From the NCBI GenBank assembly GCA_902795955.1, contig CADBNJ010000150.1, forward strand, positions 1-12,332: a DNA stretch of 12,332 nucleotides, written 5' to 3'. Shown piece after piece: positions 1 to 6,781 of this stretch; the first letter of the stretch is position 1; every line of letters starts with the position of its first letter. The stretch is from Oscillospiraceae bacterium. Its GTDB lineage: Bacteria; Bacillota; Clostridia; Saccharofermentanales; Saccharofermentanaceae. The notes under the pieces were generated by a model, which saw nothing but the letters and a program-made list of their open reading frames with translations, was not told where the DNA came from and made no database searches. The position numbers were made by a program, and so were the translations under genes.

Positions 1-411
1 CCGAACTGGGAAATATCAAGCCAGCTCTACGGTGACTTCACAGAAGCAAAAGCATATGAAGTCATGACAGATTATCTTAAGGAAAACAGGGATATCGATG
101 TCCTCTACAGCGAGAATGACAACATGACCTTCGGCGCGATGAGGGCTCTTGATGAGGCAGGAATATCCTACGGAAACGGCGGTCAGGTGAAGATCATCAC
201 TTTCGACGCTACAAAAGAAGCCCTTCAGTACTGCCATGACGGCAAGATCGATCTCTGTGTCGAGTGCAATCCCCTGTTCGGTCCTATCGTTAAAGACCTC
301 ATCGGAAAGTACAGGGCCGGACAGACCATTCCCGAACACGTATATGTCGATGAATCCGCCTATACCACAAAGAATCTTACGCAGGAATTCGTGGATTCAA
401 GAGAATACTGA
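1..411 (+). CDS. YtfQ-like sugar ABC transporter substrate-binding protein, C-terminal part
   Basis: This is the last 136 codons of a gene that begins before the window; the frame is open from base 1 to the TGA at 409-411. The protein resembles the C-terminal lobe of periplasmic-binding-protein family 4 sugar receptors, closest in pattern to YtfQ. Recognisable blocks are YSENDNM, then GAMRALDEAGISYG, ITFDA and ECNP. The same blocks occur in the complete binding protein at 1905-2948 (YAENDDM, GAVQALDKAGISHG, IGFDC, QCNP), so the two are paralogues, although the sequences differ clearly between blocks. It would bind an extracellular sugar and deliver it to an ABC importer. It ends 10 bases from the convergent regulator gene, and no obvious terminator lies between them. 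Whether it has its own transporter upstream, or is a second receptor for the transporter at 3046-6759, cannot be told here. The ligand is unknown. Confidence 0.85.
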   Translation, partial: PNWEISSQLYGDFTEAKAYEVMTDYLKENRDIDVLYSENDNMTFGAMRALDEAGISYGNGGQVKIITFDATKEALQYCHDGKIDLCVECNPLFGPIVKDLIGKYRAGQTIPEHVYVDESAYTTKNLTQEFVDSREY

Positions 412-421
412 TATCACCGGA

Positions 422-1453
422 TCAAATGCTCTTTACAGGAACAGTAACGCTCTTTGCGCTCCGCCCTTCAGCCAGGGCAACAGCGGCAGAAGCAAGGGCC
501 CTGCAGCAGATATCGTTATCATATTCCAATGAGATCATGCCGTCCGTGCCGGGGAAACCGTTCATATTGTCAAAGCAGGCAACAGCAATATCTTCCGGCA
601 CTGATATGCCTTTTTTATCAAGGATCTGAATGAGCCTTAGGGCGATCACCCTGTTATGGCATATGACAGCATCAAAACCGGAAATGATCTTTTCCGCGAA
701 AACATCCAGCCTCTTATCTCTTCCGGAAATTATATCTTTCTCTTCCTCATAACTGAGAGGCAGACTTCCTTCTTCTTCGAAAACTGAACCTGAATCAAGT
801 ACCGCATCGATATATCCGCTGTAGAAGTCATGTCCGGAGGAATCATCGTAGCGGAAAATGCAGGCGGTCTTTTTCCTGCCGGATCCTGTCATGAGATCCG
901 TAAGTTTTTTTGCGCCCGCCGCACTGTCAGCAGTGATATGAATATCCCCAAGTGAGGAATTGCAGTATATGACAGGTATTCCGAGGCTTCTGATCTCTCC
1001 GGTGATCCGGATATTGGGATTCGGGACGAGATCACGGGAAGGTTCGATTATAAGGACTGACGGACGGACGGCGATCACCTGTGACAGGACTTCCTTCTCT
1101 CCGTTAATGCTGCCGCCGGAGGAAAAAGGCTTAAGCTCATATCCGGAAGAAACGAGTTTTTCCCTTAACCCGGTGATAATGAATGAACTGCGGTATCTGT
1201 CACAGTCTTCGGTCATGAAATATATTGTTTTATTCTTTATAAAACCGTCAGCAAGATAAGAGCCGGATCCTTTGCGTTTCTCGATAAGGCCTTTTTGCTG
1301 AAGGATATCAAGAGAGGCGCGTACAGTCTGCCTGCTGCACGAGAATCTTTCGGAGAGTTCTTTTTCAGAGGGCAGTCTTGATCTGCCTTCCGAACGCATC
1401 TTCTTAAGCTCTAATTCAAGCTTGTCTGTAATGACTAAATACTTTCCGGCCAC
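422..1453 (-). CDS. araR: AraR-like GntR/LacI hybrid transcriptional regulator
   Basis: This 343-residue protein has an N-terminal GntR winged helix-turn-helix (about residues 5-70) joined to a LacI/periplasmic-binding-like effector domain (about 75-340). The DNA-binding part shows LPSEKELSERF (27-37), SRQTVRASLDIL (40-51) and the wing RKGSGSY (60-66). The effector part shows FIITGLREKL, VICHNRVIALRLIQILDKKG and VPEDIAVACFDN, typical of LacI-type ligand domains. This fusion is the architecture of Bacillus AraR, which represses arabinose genes and is released by L-arabinose. The gene is divergent from an operon carrying araA and araD, which supports the same role here; the effector itself is inferred. 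The start is GTG at 1451-1453, chosen because a strong ribosome site lies 8 bases upstream. Ile ATA and other less favoured codons are common, unlike the binding-protein gene across the intergenic region. It could instead sense a related pentose or an arabinoside. Confidence 0.87.
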   Translation of the reverse strand: MAGKYLVITDKLELELKKMRSEGRSRLPSEKELSERFSCSRQTVRASLDILQQKGLIEKRKGSGSYLADGFIKNKTIYFMTEDCDRYRSSFIITGLREKLVSSGYELKPFSSGGSINGEKEVLSQVIAVRPSVLIIEPSRDLVPNPNIRITGEIRSLGIPVIYCNSSLGDIHITADSAAGAKKLTDLMTGSGRKKTACIFRYDDSSGHDFYSGYIDAVLDSGSVFEEEGSLPLSYEEEKDIISGRDKRLDVFAEKIISGFDAVICHNRVIALRLIQILDKKGISVPEDIAVACFDNMNGFPGTDGMISLEYDNDICCRALASAAVALAEGRSAKSVTVPVKSI

Positions 1454-1461
1454 CTGGATCT

Positions 1462-1467
1462 ACCTCC
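1462..1467 (-). promoter_or_regulatory. Ribosome binding site deciding the GTG start of the regulator
   Basis: Read on the minus strand this is GGAGGT, followed by 8 bases and then GTG. No ATG in the frame has a comparable site, so the GTG is taken as the start. Confidence 0.75.
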
Positions 1468-1482
1468 GGTATTCATATTCTG

Positions 1483-1511
1483 ATTATATGTTCCGCGGTG
1501 CGTGTAAAGAT
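1483..1511 (-). promoter_or_regulatory. Candidate promoter of the regulator gene
   Basis: The minus strand carries a perfect TATAAT at 1483-1488. Only weak -35 candidates lie upstream: ATCTTT with a 17-base spacer, or TTTACA with a short 14-base spacer. Transcription would start near 1476, giving a leader of about 20 bases before the GTG. The 19-base palindrome at 1518-1536 lies just upstream of the -35 area, which would suit autoregulation. The call rests mainly on the perfect -10. Confidence 0.45.
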
Positions 1512-1517
1512 ACGATA

Positions 1518-1536
1518 AATATTTGACGTAAATATT
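1518..1536. promoter_or_regulatory. Candidate operator: 19-base palindrome AATATTT-N5-AAATATT
   Basis: The sequence AATATTTGACGTAAATATT has 7-base arms that are perfect inverted repeats around a 5-base centre GACGT. The size, AT-rich arms and central CGT resemble operators of GntR-type AraR proteins. It sits 65 bases upstream of the regulator start and next to its predicted promoter, so it is the best candidate for the site bound by that regulator. It might serve autoregulation, control of the divergent operon, or both. Binding is inferred. Confidence 0.6.
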
Positions 1537-1661
1537 CTGACCGGAAAAACAGTCAGTTATCTTATCCTCTTCCTCCATGTCGGAAAAATAATTTTCGAGT
1601 ATGAAAAATTTGATTGTAAAAATTGACAATAAGGATCTGACAGGAACAGGGACACTCTTAT

Positions 1662-1682
1662 CGTAAATTTTTTGACATGAAT
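1662..1682. promoter_or_regulatory. Second, imperfect operator-like element overlapping a TTGACA
   Basis: CGTAAATTTTTTGAC (1662-1676) matches CGATAAATATTTGAC (1513-1527) at 12 of 15 positions. The similarity runs on past the shared TTTGAC (ACATGAAT against ACGTAAAT), but the right arm is poorly conserved, so this is not a full palindrome. It includes TTGACA at 1672-1677, a perfect -35 hexamer, although no good -10 follows at 16-18 bases. It could be a weaker second site for the same regulator, which would fit the paired operators known for Bacillus AraR. AT-rich chance similarity is a real alternative. Confidence 0.3.
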
Positions 1683-1758
1683 GCATAAATAATCTTACCT
1701 GCAGTCCATAGAACAGCATTAATGAGGTGACATGTCCGTTTTTGGGATTCTTTACCGG

Positions 1759-1778
1759 AATCTGTATTTATGCAGATT
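1759..1778. promoter_or_regulatory. 20-base near-palindrome in the leader or promoter region of the operon
   Basis: AATCTGTATTTATGCAGATT reads almost the same on both strands: 8 of 10 base pairs are symmetric, with outer arms AATCTG/CAGATT perfect. Just upstream, GATTC (1746-1750) can pair with GAATC (1758-1762), overlapping the left arm. The element could be a protein-binding site distinct from the palindrome at 1518-1536, or an RNA hairpin if transcription begins further left. No family-specific operator was recognised. Confidence 0.35.
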
Positions 1779-1789
1779 TACCATTCTTT

Positions 1790-1820
1790 TTGAGGCATAC
1801 GAGATTCGTTGCGGTATATT
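1790..1820 (+). promoter_or_regulatory. Weak candidate promoter for the transport and arabinose operon
   Basis: TATATT (1815-1820) is a good -10 match. The best -35 nearby, TTGAGG (1790-1795), matches 4 of 6 bases but sits 19 bases away, which is long. Transcription would begin near 1827 and give a leader of about 78 bases. An alternative pair, TTGGGA (1742-1747) and TATTTA (1765-1770), has ideal 17-base spacing but poorer hexamers. The true start is not settled by reading. Confidence 0.25.
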
Positions 1821-1852
1821 GCCGCCGGGTGTTTATTTGGGGCAGAGTACAT

Positions 1853-1872
1853 CGGACACGCAGGGTGTTCCG
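1853..1872 (+). other. Small hairpin in the 5' leader of the binding-protein gene
   Basis: CGGACAC (1853-1859) pairs with GTGT plus CCG (1865-1872) around a GCAGG loop, with one bulged T at 1869. The stem ends 18 bases before the ribosome site AAAGGAG (1891-1897). It could protect the 5' end of an abundant mRNA. There is no U-tract, so it is not a terminator, and no known riboswitch was recognised. Confidence 0.3.
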
Positions 1873-1904
1873 GTGAAAACCTCAAAATGTAAAGGAGAAT
1901 CATT

Positions 1905-2948
1905 ATGAAGAAATTGGTTAAGATGTTAGTTTCTTCCGCAGTCGTTGCATCTATGGCAATCGGTTTATCCGCATGCAGCGCAGGCGGCGGTACAGGATCA
2001 ACACAGGCTCCCACACAGGCAGCTCCCACTGAAGGAACAACAGCAGCTGCACAGACAGAGGCTCCTGTTGACACAGGTGACGGTCTTATCAAGGTTGGTA
2101 TCATCAACAACGATCCTAACGAGTCCGGTTACCGTACAGCTAACGACAGGGACATGAAGGCTACATTCACAGAAGAAAACGGCTATGAGGCTTCTTTCTT
2201 CTACAGCCTTAAGAACGAAGATCAGATCGCAGCAGCTCAGAAGTTCATCCAGGACGAAGTAGATTACCTCCTCATCTCTGCAGCAGGTACATCAGGCTGG
2301 GATTCAGTTCTCCAGGACGCTAAGAACGCAGGCATCAAGGTTATCCTGTTCGACAGAACGATCGACGCAGACGAGAGCCTCTATGAAGCTTCCATCGTTT
2401 CCGATATGGCTAAGGAAGGCCAGACAGCAGTTGACTGGCTCGCTTCACAGGGTCTGTCAGAATACAACATCATCCACATCCAGGGCGTTATGGGTTCATC
2501 CGCTCAGATCGGCCGTTCCGGCGCTCTCGACACAAAGGTAGCTGCAGAGGCTAACTGGAACATCATCACTCAGCAGACAGGTAACTGGAGTGCAGAGGAA
2601 GCTCAGCAGATCGTTCAGGCTCAGATCGACGCAGGCAAGAAGTTCAACGTAATCTACGCTGAGAACGACGACATGGCTAAGGGTGCCGTTCAGGCTCTCG
2701 ATAAGGCAGGCATCTCTCACGGTGTAGGCAAAGACGTTATCATCATCGGTTTCGACTGCAACAAGTGGGCTCTCCAGGAACTCCTCGCAGGCAACTGGAA
2801 CTATGACGGACAGTGCAATCCTTTCCAGGCTTCTTACATCAACGACATCATCAAGAATGGTGCTAAGCAGAAGACAGTCATCATGGAAGAGAAGGGCTTC
2901 GACGCTTCCAAGATCACACAGGCTGACGTTGACCAGTACGGTATCTGA
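1905..2948 (+). CDS. Sugar ABC transporter substrate-binding lipoprotein (YtfQ-like)
   Basis: This 347-residue protein should be the extracellular receptor of the importer encoded next. The first 23 residues form a lipoprotein signal peptide: basic MKK start, hydrophobic stretch, then lipobox LSAC with the lipidated cysteine at residue 24. A Ser/Thr/Ala/Gln-rich linker runs to about residue 60. The rest is a family-4 periplasmic-binding domain whose blocks follow YtfQ: NESGYR, AAGTSGWDSVL, VILFDRTID, IIHIQGVMGSSAQIGR and YAENDDM. YtfQ of E. coli binds furanose forms of galactose. The araA and araD genes downstream suggest a pentose, probably L-arabinose, here. The ATG follows AAAGGAG (1891-1897) by 7 bases. 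Codon choice is strongly biased: essentially all 30 Ile codons are ATC and Asn is nearly always AAC, which points to high expression. A terminator-like hairpin follows, separating it from the ATPase gene. Confidence 0.93.
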   Translation: MKKLVKMLVSSAVVASMAIGLSACSAGGGTGSTQAPTQAAPTEGTTAAAQTEAPVDTGDGLIKVGIINNDPNESGYRTANDRDMKATFTEENGYEASFFYSLKNEDQIAAAQKFIQDEVDYLLISAAGTSGWDSVLQDAKNAGIKVILFDRTIDADESLYEASIVSDMAKEGQTAVDWLASQGLSEYNIIHIQGVMGSSAQIGRSGALDTKVAAEANWNIITQQTGNWSAEEAQQIVQAQIDAGKKFNVIYAENDDMAKGAVQALDKAGISHGVGKDVIIIGFDCNKWALQELLAGNWNYDGQCNPFQASYINDIIKNGAKQKTVIMEEKGFDASKITQADVDQYGI

Positions 2949-2982
2949 TAGTTTAGTTGTAGTAACTATATAGGAACCAAGC

Positions 2983-3026
2983 AGAATGTGCGGTGCGGTT
3001 TTCACCGCCCCGCACATTCTTTTTTT
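2983..3026 (+). terminator. Rho-independent terminator or attenuating hairpin after the binding-protein gene
   Basis: An 11-base perfect stem, AGAATGTGCGG (2983-2993) with CCGCACATTCT (3010-3020), continues after a single T/C mismatch into an inner stem GCGGT/ACCGC (2995-2999 with 3004-3008) closed by a TTTC loop. Seven T residues (3020-3026) follow at once. Seven bases later comes the ribosome site of the ATPase gene, and no separate promoter is evident, so the hairpin probably lets through part of transcription and raises binding-protein mRNA over the downstream genes. It may also protect the 3' end of the short transcript. A smaller hairpin, TAGTT/AACTA, lies at 2954-2968. Confidence 0.88.
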
Positions 3027-3045
3027 ATAAACAGGAGACGGTATT

Positions 3046-4554
3046 ATGGAAAAAAGCTCTTTACTTGAAATGCGCGGAATATGCAAGTATTTCCCGAATG
3101 TGCGCGCATTGGAGCAAGTGGATTTTACTTTAAGAGAAGGCGAGATCCATGCACTCATGGGCGAGAACGGTGCAGGTAAATCCACACTCATAAAAGTACT
3201 TACGGGTGTTTATCCCAAAGACGGCGGCGAGATCAGGCTGTCAGGTAAGCATGTCTCTATCAGATCTCCTCAGGATGCCCAGAATGCCGGCATCAGCACC
3301 GTGTACCAGGAGATAACTCTCTGTCCGAATCTGACTGTTGCAGAGAACATGTTCATCGGACGTACAAAAGGCCAGCTTACAAACTGGAAAAAGATAAATA
3401 CTCACGCGGGTGAATTGCTCGATTCACTCGGTATCCCGGCTCTGCCTCAGCAGCAGCTCGGCAGCTGCTCCATCGCTGTTCAGCAGATGGTAGCGATCGC
3501 ACGTGCAGTCGATATGGAATGTAAAGTCCTTATCCTGGACGAACCTACTTCCTCGCTTGACGAACAGGAAGTTGAGAAATTATTTAAGCTGATGCTCTCA
3601 TTGAAGAAGAAGGGCGTCGGTATTATCTTCGTCACACACTTTCTTGAACAGGTTTATGAAGTCTGCGACCGCATTACCGTACTCCGTGACGGTCAGCTGG
3701 TCGGTGAATATATAATAGAAGATCTTCCCAGAGTTAAGCTCGTATCCAAGATGCTCGGCAAGGAACTCGATGACATGGCAGACATCAAGAGCGATGCTGA
3801 TACGGCGAAGATCGATTACAGCAGTACCCCCGTATATGAGGCGCAGAAGCTTGCGGGAACTACAGGTATCAAGCCTTTCGATTTTGCAATACGCAAGGGT
3901 GAGGTCAACGGATTTACGGGCCTTCTCGGCTCCGGCCGAAGCGAGTGCGTACGTGCCATCTACGGTGCGGATAAAGTTACCGGCGGCATTGTTAAGATGG
4001 ACGGCAAGCAGATCAATATCACCAAGCCTCTCGATGCAATGAAGCACGGAATATTCTATCTTGCAGAGGACAGAAAGCGTGACGGTATCGTAGGCGACCT
4101 GTCAGTCAGAGAGAATATCATTCTCGCTCTTCAGGTATTGAAGGGATTCTTCAGGCCCATCTCGAGAGCACAGGCCGAGGCATTTGCCGATGAATATATC
4201 AAGCTTCTGAAGATCAAGACTGCATCTTCGGATACTCCGATCAAGTCCCTCTCCGGCGGCAATCAGCAGAAGGTAATCCTGGCAAGATGGCTCCTGGCAA
4301 ATCCTATCTATCTTATCCTTGACGAGCCTACGAGAGGTATCGATATCGGAACGAAGATAGAGATACAGAAGCTCGTCCTGAAGCTCGCAGCAGAAGGCAA
4401 GAGCGTCACATTCATCTCTTCCGAGATCGATGAGATGCTCCGTACATGTTCAAGGCTCATCGTAATGCGCGACGGCAGAGTCGTAGGCGAGCTGTCCGGT
4501 GAGGATCTGACACAGAATAAGATAATGGCAACAATAGCAGGAGGTGAATCCTGA
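3046..4554 (+). CDS. ytfR: Sugar ABC transporter ATP-binding protein (YtfR-like, two nucleotide-binding domains)
   Basis: This 502-residue cytoplasmic ATPase powers the importer and has two fused nucleotide-binding domains, as usual for the CUT2/ribose-type sugar family (YtfR is about 500). Domain 1 has Walker A GENGAGKST (39-47), an atypical signature LGSCSIAVQQ (138-147) and Walker B LILDEP with D165-E166. Domain 2 has the degenerate Walker A GLLGSGRSE (292-300), a canonical LSGGNQQ (402-408) and Walker B D426-E427. Blocks such as FVTHFLEQVYEVCDRITVL, the GLLGSGR region and LKGFFRPISR fit YtfR better than RbsA or XylG. Degeneracy in one ATP site is normal for this family. The ATG follows AGGAG (3033-3037) by 8 bases. 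The stop overlaps the next start (TGATG), which suggests coupled translation. The substrate is inferred from the operon. Confidence 0.95.
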   Translation: MEKSSLLEMRGICKYFPNVRALEQVDFTLREGEIHALMGENGAGKSTLIKVLTGVYPKDGGEIRLSGKHVSIRSPQDAQNAGISTVYQEITLCPNLTVAENMFIGRTKGQLTNWKKINTHAGELLDSLGIPALPQQQLGSCSIAVQQMVAIARAVDMECKVLILDEPTSSLDEQEVEKLFKLMLSLKKKGVGIIFVTHFLEQVYEVCDRITVLRDGQLVGEYIIEDLPRVKLVSKMLGKELDDMADIKSDADTAKIDYSSTPVYEAQKLAGTTGIKPFDFAIRKGEVNGFTGLLGSGRSECVRAIYGADKVTGGIVKMDGKQINITKPLDAMKHGIFYLAEDRKRDGIVGDLSVRENIILALQVLKGFFRPISRAQAEAFADEYIKLLKIKTASSDTPIKSLSGGNQQKVILARWLLANPIYLILDEPTRGIDIGTKIEIQKLVLKLAAEGKSVTFISSEIDEMLRTCSRLIVMRDGRVVGELSGEDLTQNKIMATIAGGES

Positions 4555-5672
4555 TGGCAACATCTCAGAATTTATTACAGCCTAAGCAGACAACGGGCGG
4601 AATAGTCACAAAGATCTTCTCAAAGCAGATCGTTATACCTTTGATCGCCCTTATGGCTCTTGTATTGTTTAATCTGATCGCCGATCCGTCATTCTTCCAT
4701 ATTACGCTCAAGGAGACGAACGACGGATACAACGTGCTCGCAGGCAACATCATCTCCGTCATAGATTACGGTTCAGAGCTTGCGATTCTTGCGATCGGAA
4801 TGACTCTTGTTACATCGTCTTCCGGCGGACAGGATATCTCGGTCGGCGCCACCATTGCTATTGCAGGAAGTGTTGTCATGAGAGTCCTCTGCGGTGAGAA
4901 TTCGGCACCTACCGAGCTACAGTCATCGATAATCGTGGCATTCATCGTTGCAGTTATCGTATCTATGCTGTTCGGAGCATTCAATGGCGTTCTGGTTGCT
5001 TACTTCAAGATACAGCCGATGGTCGCAACACTTATCATGTTCACGGCCGGCCGTTCCATCGCAGGATGGATCAATGAGAATAAGATCATGAACATCTCAC
5101 CCGAGTGTTCCAGGGAGTTCGCATACTTCGGCAATAACATCCCCGGTATTCCCGTGCCTACGCCTGTGTTCATCGCAGCAGCCTGCATGATCATAATCGC
5201 ACTGGTGCTGAAGTTCACCAACTTAAGACTCTATTCACAGTCAGTAGGTATCAATCCTAATTCATCCAAGCTCAATGGTATCAATCCCCAGACAGTTAAG
5301 CTCATCACTTATGTTATCCTCGGCGTCTGTGTCGCTGTTGCAGGCTTCATCAAGGTCAGCAGACTCTCGACTATCAACTACAGCACTATAGGCAAAGACA
5401 TAGAGATGGACGTTATCCTCGCAGTAGCTCTCGGCGGCAACCCGCTTGGCGGAGGCAAGTTCAACATCACTGCATCGATAATCGGTGCCTACGTAATCCA
5501 GATGCTCACAACAACACTTACGAAGTATGATGTCAAATCAACTGAGATCCCTGCATACAAGGCGATCGTTGTCATTATCCTGGTTGTTGTAAGTGCTCCC
5601 GTAGTCCGTCAGAAGATGACGCAGCTCAAGAAAAAACTTACGGCTTCAAAGGTCGGGAAGGAGGTGTCCTGA
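4554..5672 (+). CDS. ytfT: Sugar ABC transporter permease (YtfT-like)
   Basis: This 372-residue integral membrane protein is of the ribose/xylose permease family (branched-chain-type BPD_transp_2 fold), with many hydrophobic segments from about residue 28 to 355 and a basic C-terminal tail. LAILAIGMTLVTSSSGGQDI followed by SVGATIAIAG is the family's conserved GMT...DISVG region. DVILAVALGGNPLGGGKFNI is the conserved late cytoplasmic-loop region. KIQPMVATLIM and VGINPNSSKLNGI also follow YtfT. It is about 30 residues longer than E. coli YtfT, mostly at the ends. It should pair with the next permease to form the channel. The ATG overlaps the ATPase stop and is served by GGAGGTG at 4540-4546, inside the upstream gene. 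Its position directly after the YtfR-like gene is the same as in the ytfQRT-yjfF operon. Confidence 0.93.
   Translation: MATSQNLLQPKQTTGGIVTKIFSKQIVIPLIALMALVLFNLIADPSFFHITLKETNDGYNVLAGNIISVIDYGSELAILAIGMTLVTSSSGGQDISVGATIAIAGSVVMRVLCGENSAPTELQSSIIVAFIVAVIVSMLFGAFNGVLVAYFKIQPMVATLIMFTAGRSIAGWINENKIMNISPECSREFAYFGNNIPGIPVPTPVFIAAACMIIIALVLKFTNLRLYSQSVGINPNSSKLNGINPQTVKLITYVILGVCVAVAGFIKVSRLSTINYSTIGKDIEMDVILAVALGGNPLGGGKFNITASIIGAYVIQMLTTTLTKYDVKSTEIPAYKAIVVIILVVVSAPVVRQKMTQLKKKLTASKVGKEVS
5658..5664 (+). promoter_or_regulatory. Ribosome binding site deciding the start of the second permease
   Basis: AAGGAGG lies 9 bases before the ATG at 5674. The next in-frame ATG at 5689 is 24 bases away from it, so the first ATG is preferred. 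Confidence 0.7.
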
Positions 5673-5673
5673 T

Positions 5674-6759
5674 ATGTTGTTTACAATGAATACGAATGCA
5701 CCTCAGGTCCCCAAGCTTAAGAAGAGAGCAGGTCTCACGGATACGAACCTTCTGCTCATCATCACCATCGCCGTATTTGTCGTAATGTACACATGCGCGG
5801 TTGCATTCCTCGGCGAGGGTTTTGCCAAGCCGCAGCAGTTCTTCAATATCCTTAACGAGAATGCGTACATGATCATACTGTCATGCGGCATGACACTCGT
5901 CATGATCACCGGCGGTATCGATATCTCCGTAGGTCAGGTAACATCACTCGTAGCAATGTGCTGTGCAGTATATCTCGACAGAAATGTACTCTATCCCGAC
6001 AAATTCTCAGAACCCGGTGCTCCCTTTGTTGCAATGCTGATCGCACTTGGCATCGGACTCGGATTCGGACTTGTTCAGGGCTTCCTCGTCGCATATCTGG
6101 AGATACAGCCGTTCATAGTCACACTTGCGGGCCTGTTCTTCGCGAAAGGCATGACCACGATCGTCTACGCGAAGCAGTTCAATGTTGCAAACGAAGCTTT
6201 CAAGAATGTTAAAGAGACAAGGATCGAAGTTCCCGGCTTGGGATCTACAAACAGACTGGGTAACTACGTACCCGCGTATGTCGAGATAGGCGTTATTGTC
6301 GCCATACTCATAGTCGTCCTCCTGTTCGCTCTCCTGAGATGGACAAAGACGGGAAGAAGCTTCTATGCTGTAGGAGGCAACAATCAGAGCGCCAACATGC
6401 TCGGTATCAATGTAAAGCGCACCAAGTTTATTGCACACGTTATGTGCGGACTCCTTGCAGGTATCGGCGGCTATGTATTCTTCATGCACGTCGGATCAGG
6501 TTCTCCTTCCCACGCATCAGGCGCCGAGATGAACGCGATCGCATCTTCAATCGTCGGCGGCACGATGCTGACGGGCGGCGTCGGCAACATCGCAGGTACA
6601 TTCTTCGGTGTTCTGTCGATGAGTACCATCAAGATCATCGTTGCTTCGCTCGGTCTTGATGAGGCATGGTGGACCAACATCACTGTTGCAGCAATGCTCT
6701 GCATCTTCCTGCTGGTACAGAGTATCATCCTGTCACGTAAGAACAAAGCAAAGAAATAA
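5674..6759 (+). CDS. yjfF: Sugar ABC transporter permease (YjfF-like)
   Basis: This 361-residue membrane protein is the second permease of the importer. It carries YMIILSCGMTLVMITGGIDI then SVGQVTSLVA, EIQPFIVTLAGLFFAKGM, and FYAVGGNNQSANMLGI. The C-terminal part, with AIASSIVGGTMLTGGVGNI and a late WWTNI, is characteristic of YjfF. It differs enough from the first permease that a recent duplication is unlikely; two distinct permeases are the norm in ytfQRT-yjfF systems, whereas ribose transporters usually use one. The gene starts one base after the previous stop. It ends with a short basic tail, and 22 bases separate its stop from araA. With the ATPase and lipoprotein it completes the transporter. 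The predicted Shewanella arabinose transporter AraUVWZ belongs, as far as I recall, to this same family. Confidence 0.94.
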   Translation: MLFTMNTNAPQVPKLKKRAGLTDTNLLLIITIAVFVVMYTCAVAFLGEGFAKPQQFFNILNENAYMIILSCGMTLVMITGGIDISVGQVTSLVAMCCAVYLDRNVLYPDKFSEPGAPFVAMLIALGIGLGFGLVQGFLVAYLEIQPFIVTLAGLFFAKGMTTIVYAKQFNVANEAFKNVKETRIEVPGLGSTNRLGNYVPAYVEIGVIVAILIVVLLFALLRWTKTGRSFYAVGGNNQSANMLGINVKRTKFIAHVMCGLLAGIGGYVFFMHVGSGSPSHASGAEMNAIASSIVGGTMLTGGVGNIAGTFFGVLSMSTIKIIVASLGLDEAWWTNITVAAMLCIFLLVQSIILSRKNKAKK

Positions 6760-6781
6760 TTAACTCTCCGGAGGTCTGTAA

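Larger units (their letters stand above)
1454..1904. other. Divergent intergenic control region
   Basis: These 451 bases separate the leftward regulator from the rightward transport and arabinose operon and contain no credible gene. The part nearest the regulator is AT-rich and holds a good -10, a 19-base palindrome and a short inverted repeat CTGAC/GTCAG (1537-1541 and 1552-1556). Two exact TTGACA hexamers lie rightward at 1623-1628 and 1672-1677, but neither has a convincing -10 at normal spacing. Further right are a near-palindrome at 1759-1778, a TATATT at 1815-1820 and a small hairpin at 1853-1872. No clear catabolite-responsive (cre) element was found by eye. The length and number of inverted repeats suggest more than one operator or a long structured leader. 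Confidence 0.6.

Noticed and set aside
412..421. A bidirectional terminator between the convergent receptor and regulator genes
   Set aside because: Only 10 bases separate the stops, and no stem with a T-run was seen there or in the first coding bases on either side.
1623..1628. TTGACA taken as the -35 of a strong rightward promoter
   Set aside because: No TATAAT-like hexamer lies 16-18 bases downstream, and the stretch there is GC-containing with no A/T run.
1435..1719. A 94-codon minus-strand open frame in the divergent intergenic region overlapping the regulator start
   Set aside because: The product is low-complexity and unlike known proteins. It would cover the palindrome and the promoter of the regulator, and it overlaps the regulator in another frame.
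1778..2110. A 110-codon minus-strand open frame overlapping the start of the binding-protein gene
   Set aside because: Much of it is the reverse of the signal peptide and the Ala/Thr/Gln-rich linker, which gives a misleading Ala/Val/Pro-rich product.
2496..3191. A 231-codon open frame on the minus strand across the end of the binding-protein gene and the start of the ATPase gene
   Set aside because: It runs antisense to two clear genes and across the terminator hairpin, its product resembles no known family, and it is explained by the biased codon use of the forward genes.
6007..6489. A 160-codon minus-strand open frame within the second permease gene
   Set aside because: It is antisense to a well-matched membrane protein gene, and its product is not recognisable.
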